Of a stretch of DNA of 22,682 nt, positions 7,399 through 13,839 are shown piece after piece. The translations under genes and the position numbers were made by a program. The stretch is from the IMG/VR virus record IMGVR_UViG_3300009605_000161, positions 1 through 22,682 of that record. One strand, given 5' to 3'. Numbering within the stretch: the stretch's first letter is position 1; every line of letters starts with the position of its first letter. Source of the stretch: a virus. The notes beneath the pieces are model-generated. The model had not been told where the DNA came from, did not search any database, and saw nothing but the letters and a program-made list of their open reading frames with translations.

Positions 7399-8550
7399 AT
7401 GAGTAAGAAAAAGTGGACAATTTATGGTGCTATTGCCGCAGCCGTTCTGGTTGCTGCAATTGCGACACCCGTACTTGCAGATGAGCCTTCATATGAAGAC
7501 CTCACCGCTCGTTTGGATGCCGCAGAAGCACGAATTGCAGAATTGAACAAGTCTGAACCATCAGAGATGGATATCGCCAGAGCAAATGCCACTAAGGCAC
7601 TTGTTCGTGATGTTCTTGCTGATGCAGATGCTCGTTCAATGATGCAAGGCAACGGAAGCCCTGTTACAGTAAATGTACACGGATTTGTACAATCTCGCTA
7701 CACCTATAGTGGTGGTGGTGATGACGAAGCCAATCACGGTTTCGGTCTTCCCCGCGCCCATCTTGAACTTTCTGGAGACCTCTATAATTGGGGTTATGTA
7801 GTAAGTGGACAGTGGAGCGAAGGAGGAGAGTTTGACCTTTTGGATGCTTATGCAGAAGGTGGACTCTTTGGTGGAAATGTCCGTGTAGGACAATTCAAAG
7901 CACCGTTTATGCGTGAGGTACTTGTCTATCAGGCAGATACTCTTATGACAGAGCGTTCAATCGTGTCCAACCAGTTTGGTCAGGGTCGTTCGCAAGGTGT
8001 TCAGTATAGTCGTGATTTTGGTGTGGTAGATTTTGCTGCCGCTTACACCGATGGTTTCGATACTGCCAATGGCGCAGGAGTTCAGAACGGTCAGGCATTT
8101 ACTGCCCGTGCTGGATTCGATGTTGCTGATTGGTGGAATGTGGGTGCTGCCGTTTCATATAACGATTTGGTAGACACCGACTACACCACCTACACCCTTG
8201 ATACTAATGTATCATTCGGTGGAGGTCTTGACTTGACTGCTGCCTATGTTGCAACTAGCGGTGACGCTGGAGACAATTGGGGAACAACAGTTCAAGCAGG
8301 GTATCATTGCATGGATAACCTACAAGGTTTCGTTGCATATGAGTATGGTGAATTAGAAGATGTTTCAGAGAATCTTAGCATTGCAACTGTTGGTGCCAAT
8401 TATTGGTTCAACGATAATGTCAAGTGGACAACCGAATTAGGTTATGCACTAAATGGCATTAATGGTGCTTGGGATTTGGGAGAAACAGGTTGGCGTGCTG
8501 GTGACAGTGGCGAATATGTTATTCGTACCCAACTTCAACTTACTTTCTGA
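7399..8550 (+). CDS. Outer-membrane beta-barrel porin (phosphate-selective porin O/P-like)
   Basis: Predicted secreted 383-residue porin. Residues 1-27 are a clear signal peptide (basic MSKKK, hydrophobic core, cleavage after VLA). A short coiled coil follows (DLTARLDAAEARIAELNKSE), as in trimeric porins with N-terminal coils. From about residue 90 the chain is alternating amphipathic strands starting VNVHGFVQSRYTYSGG, rich in aromatic, Gly and Asp residues. It ends in QLQLTF, with the terminal Phe expected for BAM-directed outer-membrane proteins. The pattern resembles the OprP/OprO family, but substrate cannot be read. It sits in a cassette with its own sigma70-type promoter and terminator, unlike the phage genes around it, which suggests a moron-like acquisition from a bacterium. 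Confidence 0.85.
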   Translation: MSKKKWTIYGAIAAAVLVAAIATPVLADEPSYEDLTARLDAAEARIAELNKSEPSEMDIARANATKALVRDVLADADARSMMQGNGSPVTVNVHGFVQSRYTYSGGGDDEANHGFGLPRAHLELSGDLYNWGYVVSGQWSEGGEFDLLDAYAEGGLFGGNVRVGQFKAPFMREVLVYQADTLMTERSIVSNQFGQGRSQGVQYSRDFGVVDFAAAYTDGFDTANGAGVQNGQAFTARAGFDVADWWNVGAAVSYNDLVDTDYTTYTLDTNVSFGGGLDLTAAYVATSGDAGDNWGTTVQAGYHCMDNLQGFVAYEYGELEDVSENLSIATVGANYWFNDNVKWTTELGYALNGINGAWDLGETGWRAGDSGEYVIRTQLQLTF

Positions 8551-8584
8551 TTTTATGGGAATACCCTTCCCGCCGTCAGGCAGA

Positions 8585-8618
8585 CAGCCCCTCGACTCAG
8601 GTCGGGGGGTTGTTTTTT
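8585..8618 (+). terminator. Strong intrinsic terminator after porin
   Basis: A 12-bp GC-rich stem (8585-8596 with 8601-8612, including G-U pairs), a TCAG tetraloop at 8597-8600, and six T at 8613-8618. It lies 34 bases after the porin stop and closes the cassette begun at the promoter near 6990. Confidence 0.9.
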
Positions 8619-8627
8619 ATACATATA
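8616..8627 (+). promoter_or_regulatory. Candidate phage promoter element TTTATACATATA
   Basis: This 12-mer also occurs at 20771-20782. Here it ends 33 bases before ATG 8661; there it ends 34 bases before ATG 20817. Both genes are structural-type genes that begin a new transcription block, so a shared phage-specific promoter is a reasonable inference. Only two copies support it. Confidence 0.4.
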
Positions 8628-8660
8628 TTATAGAAAATACTCAAACTAAGGGAGTTTAAA

Positions 8661-9521
8661 ATGACAATACAAGATAGAATCTGGGCTTCAAACATCAGAA
8701 ATCTTCCCAACACGGAAGATTGCCCCCGTATCACCCTTCAAGAAACCCATATGATTGGCAAAACAGTAGTAATTGGTACAAAAGCAGGCACCGTAACAAA
8801 AGAAGTTGAAGATAATGCTACTGGTGAAGTTTATGAAGTAGAACTAGAAGATGGAACTACCATTACTGCCGGCGCTCACGAAATGGAAGTTGCCGACACC
8901 GCCGCTGGAACAGGTAAACCTTCAACAGATATTCAAGCAGAAGTCCCTTCGCTGGTTCAAGCAGAAGGAACTGGAAGTGGTGATGGGTGTGGTGAAGCAA
9001 CCATTCCAGACCCAGAAGCAGAAGAAGAAGAGGAAGAAGTCGAAGAAGGAAAAGACGAAGAGTATGAAAAGTTCTTTAAGGCAGCCCTTAAGAAGTTTGG
9101 TGTTGATTCGCCAGCAGACCTAGAAGGCGACAAGAAGAAAGAGTTCTTTGACTATGTTGATAAGAACTGGAAGGGCGAGAAGAAAGAATCCGTTGAATTC
9201 TCTGAAGCAGAAGTCGCCCACTTCGAAAGCATTTTAAAAAAAAAAGTAGTGGATGAAGCAGAGTCAATTCCTTTAGTCCGAACAGGACAAGGTACATCTC
9301 AAGTAGATACACATCCCAAGCGTAAAGACGGTAAGGTAGAAAGACTTTATCAAGCGAAAAATGGACGAGAACGGTCTGCATTAGTTGGTGCATTACAAAG
9401 GCCCGAGTTTAAAACTACCACACGATATAATATTCCAACAAAAGGAACTAATGTAGAGGTAGTTTTCGATAACGACAAAGTGCGTGTTGCTTATGAAAAA
9501 AGAATGAAAATTAAGTCTTAA
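8661..9521 (+). CDS. Acidic phage structural/scaffold-type protein
   Basis: A 286-residue protein, AAGGGAG upstream. Residues about 30-76 form a small beta domain (GKTVVIGTKAGTVTKEV ... VYEVELEDGTTI). A low-complexity Glu linker follows (about 115-135), then a helical module FFKAALKKFGVDSPADL ... KKKEFFDYVDKNW that I associate with T4-like marine phage structural proteins, then a basic C-terminus. Acidic low-complexity linkers are common in prohead core proteins, so a head-assembly role is plausible but unproven. A run of ten A at 9236-9245 lies in frame and is a possible slippage or sequencing-error site. The gene stands alone between two terminators. Confidence 0.75.
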   Translation: MTIQDRIWASNIRNLPNTEDCPRITLQETHMIGKTVVIGTKAGTVTKEVEDNATGEVYEVELEDGTTITAGAHEMEVADTAAGTGKPSTDIQAEVPSLVQAEGTGSGDGCGEATIPDPEAEEEEEEVEEGKDEEYEKFFKAALKKFGVDSPADLEGDKKKEFFDYVDKNWKGEKKESVEFSEAEVAHFESILKKKVVDEAESIPLVRTGQGTSQVDTHPKRKDGKVERLYQAKNGRERSALVGALQRPEFKTTTRYNIPTKGTNVEVVFDNDKVRVAYEKRMKIKS

Positions 9522-9544
9522 ATTAAAAAAACATAAATTAAAAA

Positions 9545-9572
9545 AAGCCCCCTCCGAAAAGGGGGCTTCTTT
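9545..9572. terminator. Bidirectional terminator between convergent genes
   Basis: Arms 9545-9553 and 9560-9568 form a 9-bp stem (AAGCCCCCT/AGGGGGCTT) with loop CCGAAA. It is followed by a T-rich tract on the plus strand and preceded by six A on the left, so it also works on the minus strand. It separates the plus gene ending at 9521 from the minus gene ending at 9588. Confidence 0.88.
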
Positions 9573-9587
9573 ATTGTGTTATTTATT

Positions 9588-11324
9588 TTATTTGCCTGGG
9601 CTCCAATTAATTGAAGCATCAGTAAGGATAGAAGTTTGGTCGGCTTGTGCTGTTGTTGTACCTACTCTTGCACCCCGTACCAATCTAATATCACAATTGT
9701 TTTCTAGTTGTAGGAGTCCGTTGTGTATACCACCAATACCTAAAGTATGCCCTGCAATTCCAAACCCAATCCAAGGTTCGTTTTGTGGGTCATGTCCCTG
9801 TACGATGGTTTTAGCATTAATTTCTCCATTCAGAATTCTAAACGAAATGGATGCAGTAATTCCATTTGCCTCTGGATACAAGTATCCAGAATAACCATAA
9901 AGATTAGAAATAGTTGCACCACCGTTACTTGGATGTGTTAAGTCAATCATTACGGTGTTGTAATTTTTCTTCTTGTCACCAGTTACCATACTAAGATTGT
10001 AAAATGGATTGGTGTCTTGCATATAAAGATGCCCGACAGAAACTCCGTGATATGAAGATTGGCCAGGTCCTGATGAACCACTTATACCATCTCGGTCAGC
10101 AGTAAATACTACAGCCGCCATACCTTTCACTGTGCCCCAAGCGCCCGAGTCAATATCAACAGGATCAACAGGTTCGGGGGGACATTCGGCAGAATCTGTA
10201 AAATGCCAACCCCCCTTTGAAGGACAGAAGGTTTTGCTGTACGGCGGCGGCCAGAAGTACTGTGCTGTGATTCCAGAATTTTCTGTAGGATAAATTTTAG
10301 CAGTATCTACATGACACGCTACTGTTAACGGTGCTTCGTTAAAGAATTTATAGCGATACTTTGAACCAACGATTAGAGATGGAAGGGAAGTACGAGAAGT
10401 GATGAGTGTTTGAGCAATTCGTTCAGAAGTATCTTTAAAGATAGTAGCAATATCATAGTTAACTGTATCGCCCTTCATTTTGAACCATCCCCTGCCAGCC
10501 TCGGAGGATGCGGGCCACTGACTCCAATCTGCATTCCTGTTTATTGTAACATTATCAAAAGTGGCACCTCTCTTTAATTCGTCTTGATAGAACGAATAGT
10601 GAGCGGCACCATTAATATAAAGATTATCTGTTCTGAAATTAGAAGTAAATGTTCTTTCTCTTGTCCAATCAAACATGTGCCACCAACTGTCGTGGATAGG
10701 AGCAGGTTCTTTAATAGAATTATCGATAAATTGTGCAACATACAATCCTAGACCCTCATTTGGTCCAGATGCACCATATGTAGAGCAATAACCGTTTACC
10801 ATATTGATACCTAATCTAGCACCAGTTCCACGGTTGGTTCCAAATACTCCATCACTTAAATCTCTTGCGTATAATACTTCAGCATATCCATCTTCGATTG
10901 TAAGTTTTTCTAATTTTCCTGCGGTGCTATTACCGACGAACCATTTATTGTCGTTGGTAGTCCCACCAAACAAACACTCACTGTGTGGCCATCTTTCGCC
11001 TGTTGTGCCTGTTGCGCCGTCAAGAAAAGCATTTTCGATTTTATCAAATATTACTTTGTCTCCTGCTTTAGGCCAACTGGGTGGTGTGATGAAGTGATTC
11101 TGGTTCGGGTTGCCGCCCGTATCTCCGGCTTGGTCCCATTCATCATTATAGTCACCAGTCTGTCCAATGTCTATTGCCCAGTTTGCTGCATTATTCCAGT
11201 TGTTTGTAGAATTAACGAAATATTTTTCCGAAATCGTTAACGATGGCTGTAATGTATTTGCGTTGGCCATAGTCACGCCGGAACTTGGACCTGTCTGGCC
11301 TTTCCAGTAATATGTTTGTCCCAT
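9588..11324 (-). CDS. Large beta-rich virion/adhesin-type protein
   Basis: A 578-residue protein rich in Gly, Asn, Thr and Trp, with no signal peptide or membrane segment. The N-terminus has an aromatic pattern (TYYWKGQTG ... NNWNNAANWA ... GDKVIFD) seen in phage structural and adhesin-like proteins; the remainder looks like irregular beta structure, consistent with a tail fibre, spike or decoration protein. AGGGGAAAG precedes ATG 11324. It is a single-gene minus-strand unit, bounded by the bidirectional terminator and by a divergent control region shared with the protease gene. The exact virion role cannot be read. The codon pattern resembles its neighbours. Confidence 0.7.
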   Translation of the reverse strand: MGQTYYWKGQTGPSSGVTMANANTLQPSLTISEKYFVNSTNNWNNAANWAIDIGQTGDYNDEWDQAGDTGGNPNQNHFITPPSWPKAGDKVIFDKIENAFLDGATGTTGERWPHSECLFGGTTNDNKWFVGNSTAGKLEKLTIEDGYAEVLYARDLSDGVFGTNRGTGARLGINMVNGYCSTYGASGPNEGLGLYVAQFIDNSIKEPAPIHDSWWHMFDWTRERTFTSNFRTDNLYINGAAHYSFYQDELKRGATFDNVTINRNADWSQWPASSEAGRGWFKMKGDTVNYDIATIFKDTSERIAQTLITSRTSLPSLIVGSKYRYKFFNEAPLTVACHVDTAKIYPTENSGITAQYFWPPPYSKTFCPSKGGWHFTDSAECPPEPVDPVDIDSGAWGTVKGMAAVVFTADRDGISGSSGPGQSSYHGVSVGHLYMQDTNPFYNLSMVTGDKKKNYNTVMIDLTHPSNGGATISNLYGYSGYLYPEANGITASISFRILNGEINAKTIVQGHDPQNEPWIGFGIAGHTLGIGGIHNGLLQLENNCDIRLVRGARVGTTTAQADQTSILTDASINWSPGK

Positions 11325-11391
11325 TTCTTTCCCCTAAATGAATGTGTTTATTGACACTTATTCATAATATTCACAGTATATAGTAAAATCA

Positions 11392-11437
11392 AAAAGTGGC
11401 TTTTTATTTTTTTTTAAACGGGTTAACAGCCACTTTT
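11392..11437. repeat. 10-bp inverted repeat in divergent control region
   Basis: AAAAGTGGCT at 11392-11401 is repeated inverted as AGCCACTTTT at 11428-11437, separated by 26 mostly T/A bases. It lies three bases before the late promoter box at 11440 and between two divergent genes. It may be an operator, a cruciform or an RNA hairpin. The rest of 11325-11456 holds a TTGACA at 11351-11356 without a well-spaced -10. Confidence 0.65.
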
Positions 11438-11439
11438 CA

Positions 11440-11447
11440 TATAAATA
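11440..11447 (+). promoter_or_regulatory. T4-type late promoter box before protease gene
   Basis: Exact TATAAATA. By T4 rules transcription would start near 11453, while the protease start is ATG 11457 (another ATG lies at 11452). The mRNA would then be almost leaderless with no room for a ribosome binding site. Confidence 0.6.
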
Positions 11448-11456
11448 CTTTATGGA

Positions 11457-12224
11457 ATGGTACTTAGGAGAACTGCATATTTCTTAGCAACTTTGTTATG
11501 TTTAGTAAGTTGCACTTCAACTCTACCTTTACCTACACCTCCCCAACAACAAAACCCAATACCAGAAGTCTTTGATCCTTTTGTTGCCACAAACAATGAA
11601 AACGATCCCTATCCTTTCGTTGGTTCTATTCATAGAGAAAATGGAAGTTTAGTAGGCGGCGGAGTTCTTATTGCACCCGATGTAGTTCTAACTGCTGGAC
11701 ATTGTATCGATAATAAAAAAATAGACTCAGTATATTTTGGAGAAATGTGTGTTCCTGTTTCCTCTACTCTTCTTCATCCTGAATATGAAATGTATGGAAG
11801 ACCTGTAAATGATATCGGCATTATTTTTCTAGAATATCCAGTAGATATTAACCCCATTTCCCTACATAATAATAGAGTATTGTGGAGATTCAGTGATATA
11901 ACAGTTATCGGATATTCGTTCGGATATAAAAAATACAGCAAGCCAAGTGTATTTCAATATTACGGAACAATACTTGAAGACATAAACGAAATAAAGTTTC
12001 TACCAAGACGGGCAACAATCTGGTTTGGTGATTCTGGCGGCGCAGTAATTGCTACACTAGAAGGAGAAGAAAGGTTAGTAGGAATAATAACATCATTCTT
12101 GACAGATGAATTTGGAATAGTCGAGTGTTCGGCTACACGAATTAAATTTTATAGAGGGTGGATTGAGGAGGTTCTAAATGAACAAGGATTGGACGGACGG
12201 GGTAGCCGAATGGGTGAACAATAA
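11457..12224 (+). CDS. Trypsin-like serine protease, predicted lipoprotein
   Basis: A 255-residue S1-family protease with a full catalytic triad: H82 in TAGHC, D119 in NDIGIIFL, and S193 in GDSGGAV. The N-terminus MVLRRTAYFLATLLCLVSCT is a lipoprotein signal with lipobox LVSC (lipidated Cys19), followed by a Pro/Gln-rich linker (LPLPTPPQQQNP). The mature enzyme should therefore be anchored in the host envelope, facing the periplasm or surface. The barrel spans about 50-235. A late promoter box lies just upstream, so it is probably made late. Possible roles are cutting host envelope proteins before lysis or blocking receptors; phage origin of such an enzyme is unusual. Confidence 0.88.
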   Translation: MVLRRTAYFLATLLCLVSCTSTLPLPTPPQQQNPIPEVFDPFVATNNENDPYPFVGSIHRENGSLVGGGVLIAPDVVLTAGHCIDNKKIDSVYFGEMCVPVSSTLLHPEYEMYGRPVNDIGIIFLEYPVDINPISLHNNRVLWRFSDITVIGYSFGYKKYSKPSVFQYYGTILEDINEIKFLPRRATIWFGDSGGAVIATLEGEERLVGIITSFLTDEFGIVECSATRIKFYRGWIEEVLNEQGLDGRGSRMGEQ

Positions 12225-12318
12225 AATTTACTTACTTTCAACACCATTGGGTGCAGGAGTAGGTATAGTAGGATTTGTTCTTGGAATATTAATAGGAAAA
12301 CTTATTTTATCGATGTAA
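12178..12318 (+). CDS. 46-residue glycine-zipper membrane protein overlapping the protease gene
   Basis: Starts at ATG 12178 inside the protease gene, with GGAGG at 12168-12172 well placed, and ends TAA 12316-12318. The N-terminal half is polar (MNKDWTDGVAEWVNNKIYLL). The C-terminal half is one membrane helix with Gly at short intervals (PLGAGVGIVGFVLGILIGKL), a glycine-zipper pattern that favours helix packing into oligomers. The good ribosome site and the 47-base overlap suggest co-expression with the protease. A small holin-like or regulatory membrane peptide fits, but no family is recognised. Confidence 0.7.
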   Translation: MNKDWTDGVAEWVNNKIYLLSTPLGAGVGIVGFVLGILIGKLILSM

Positions 12319-12325
12319 AATATTA

Positions 12326-12333
12326 GATAAATA
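12326..12333 (+). promoter_or_regulatory. Late promoter-like box before GIY-YIG gene
   Basis: GATAAATA, one mismatch from the T4 late consensus, ends five bases before ATG 12338, so a transcript from here would be leaderless, as at 11440. Confidence 0.4.
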
Positions 12334-12337
12334 GTAT

Positions 12338-12772
12338 ATGGAAGAAAACAATGGACACTGGAATAATTTACCTGATGACTTTAACTTTGATGATTGGTTT
12401 GGGTTTGTATACTGTATTACTCGTAAAGACACACAGAGAAAATACATCGGCAAAAAACAAACCAGTTCGTATCGCCGTAAGAAAGTCAAAGGCAGAACAA
12501 ACCGCAAAAAAGTAATTTCCGAATCTAACTGGAAAAAATATACTGGTTCTTGCGACGAACTCAATCAAGAAATAGAAGAACTTGGAAAAGATAAGTTCAC
12601 CTTCGAAGTCTTGAAACTATGCAAAACCAAAGGTGAACTTACTTTTTCAGAAGTAGAATATCAATTCAAATATGATGTTCTTACTTCTATACTAGAAAAT
12701 GGTGAGAGAGAATATTACAATTCTAATATTATGAGTCGTTGGTTCTCTTCTTCGTCTTACCTAAATTCTTAA
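12338..12772 (+). CDS. GIY-YIG family nuclease-like protein (SegE-like)
   Basis: A 144-residue protein with the paired strands of a GIY-YIG domain: GFVYCI at 22-27 and KYIGKK at 35-40. A basic stretch follows (SYRRKKVKGRTNRKK), then SNWKKYTGSCDELNQEIEEL, KFTFEVLKLC, GELTFSEVEYQF and a C-terminal IMSRWF. This matches the short SegE-type GIY-YIG proteins common in T4-like phages, which include homing endonucleases. R45/R46 and E105 or E107 are candidates for the catalytic Arg and Glu. No ribosome binding site is visible. Its last 44 bases overlap the convergent minus-strand gene. Confidence 0.8.
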   Translation: MEENNGHWNNLPDDFNFDDWFGFVYCITRKDTQRKYIGKKQTSSYRRKKVKGRTNRKKVISESNWKKYTGSCDELNQEIEELGKDKFTFEVLKLCKTKGELTFSEVEYQFKYDVLTSILENGEREYYNSNIMSRWFSSSSYLNS

Positions 12773-13685
12773 AATTATTTTTAATCTTAATCTGTGAAAC
12801 TATCTTCTTCGTCATTGGACTTTGCAATTCACTAGCAAAACCATTTCTACCAAAAATTTCTTGTCGCTCTTCGGTATCTAGATGCTCTTTCATCTCTTCT
12901 ATGAGTTCCACAATTTCTTCAATTGCTTTTTCGTATCGGCTGCCATTAACAAGCATCCAGCCAACTACTGCAATTGTTGCCACGAATCCAACAATTAAAA
13001 CAATCAACCCAACAGTAGCAATTTCTTCAAGATAGTATTGCGATGCGGCTGCAAACCCTACTGTCAATATACCTATTGCAAGTAAAACTGCACCAAGCCT
13101 ACCATTCACCCAAAAGGCAATGAAGGCACCGCCCACCAACATTCCGAACCCCATTACAAAGAATAGAGTAATATAATTATGGAGATTTTCTAGGGCTTCT
13201 CTGCGAACTTCCCTGTCGGAAGTCTCGTAGTCCGCAACTAGGTCCTCTAGTTCCTCGATCTGACCGACGGCTGCGCCAACTCTGTCGTTCGCCTGATCCA
13301 AATCTTCCAACGCTTCTTCGATCCGAACCTGTTCTAGCGCCGCATCGTCCACATGTTCCTTGATTGTTTCTGCGGAATTCTCGATGTTGTCCAGAGTTGG
13401 GTCGATGTTGTAATTGTGGTCGTCTGGAACGAGTGCTATCTCGTCTAGAATGGAATTCGCTTCCTCGTCTATGTTCTCCAGTGTCCCTGCTATCGAGTCT
13501 GTAGCGTCTGTGATTTCCTGAGTCTGCTCCGTCTGCTCTCTCACGCTGTCCACCACAGTTGAAGCGGTGTTCTCTGGAGTTCCATCGTGAGTCATCTGTT
13601 GGAGTGCTTCGCAACCCGCGCCGCTTACGAGAGTCATCAGTACGAGCATCTTCGTTAGGCGACTGGCTCTTTCTCCATTGAGCAA
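12729..13685 (-). CDS. Lipoprotein with periplasmic coiled coil and three C-terminal membrane helices (spanin-like layout)
   Basis: The open frame runs from 13766, but I place the start at TTG 13685. It has AAGGA close upstream and gives a compact signal peptide (basic n-region, then KMLVLMTLVSGAGC) with lipobox GAGC. ATG 13721 and 13649 are alternatives. After the lipidated Cys comes a long acidic coiled coil of about 140 residues, then three membrane segments (FFVMGFGMLVGGAFIAFWV; LGAVLLAIGILTVGFAAAS; IATVGLIVLIVGFVATIAVV), then a charged cytoplasmic tail. An outer-membrane lipid anchor plus coiled coil plus inner-membrane helices is the layout of a unimolecular spanin, though those have one helix. 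It is largely nested in the gene starting at 13839, and most of it uses GC-rich codons. Confidence 0.7.
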   Translation of the reverse strand: MLNGERASRLTKMLVLMTLVSGAGCEALQQMTHDGTPENTASTVVDSVREQTEQTQEITDATDSIAGTLENIDEEANSILDEIALVPDDHNYNIDPTLDNIENSAETIKEHVDDAALEQVRIEEALEDLDQANDRVGAAVGQIEELEDLVADYETSDREVRREALENLHNYITLFFVMGFGMLVGGAFIAFWVNGRLGAVLLAIGILTVGFAAASQYYLEEIATVGLIVLIVGFVATIAVVGWMLVNGSRYEKAIEEIVELIEEMKEHLDTEERQEIFGRNGFASELQSPMTKKIVSQIKIKNNFKNLGKTKKRTNDS

Positions 13686-13839
13686 ACCGTTCCTTTGCTT
13701 CTTCTGGTGAAATTTTGCCATCGGCGATTGCCGTTCTAAATCTCTGTCCAATCTTTTCTCTTTCATTATTTACCTCCGAGTCCTGTGCAACAATTGGTGT
13801 TGCTAATAATAATACTGCTAATGCAATTAGTGTTTTCAT
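13177..13839 (-). CDS. Secreted small protein; real start, uncertain C-terminus overlapping the lipoprotein gene
   Basis: ATG 13839 overlaps the upstream stop (ATGA) and has CGGAG before it, so the start is sound. Residues 1-19 are a signal peptide (MKTLIALAVLLLATPIVA, then QDSE). Residues about 22-60 look like genuine protein (EREKIGQRFRTAIADGKISPEEAKERFAQWRKSQ). After about residue 70 the chain becomes Arg/Ser/Gly-rich and lies in the +1 frame across the coding region of the lipoprotein. That part may be only a stop-free shadow in GC-rich DNA, or a real basic tail. A frameshift joining the two frames is a third option. The nested layout recalls Rz/Rz1 spanin pairs. Confidence 0.55.
   Translation of the reverse strand: MKTLIALAVLLLATPIVAQDSEVNNEREKIGQRFRTAIADGKISPEEAKERFAQWRKSQSPNEDARTDDSRKRRGLRSTPTDDSRWNSREHRFNCGGQRERADGADSGNHRRYRLDSRDTGEHRRGSEFHSRRDSTRSRRPQLQHRPNSGQHREFRRNNQGTCGRCGARTGSDRRSVGRFGSGERQSWRSRRSDRGTRGPSCGLRDFRQGSSQRSPRKSP

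Noticed and set aside
11351-11384. TTGACA ... TATAGT as a sigma70 promoter
   Set aside because: The spacer is 22 bases (20 for the overlapping TATATA), too long for a confident call.
13177-13640. C-terminal 150 residues of the 220-aa secreted frame as a real Arg/Ser-rich domain
   Set aside because: This part lies opposite the heptad-patterned, membrane-helix-bearing frame of the lipoprotein, and its composition is what a shifted reading of GC-rich Asp/Glu coiled-coil codons gives. I keep the start but not the tail as firm.
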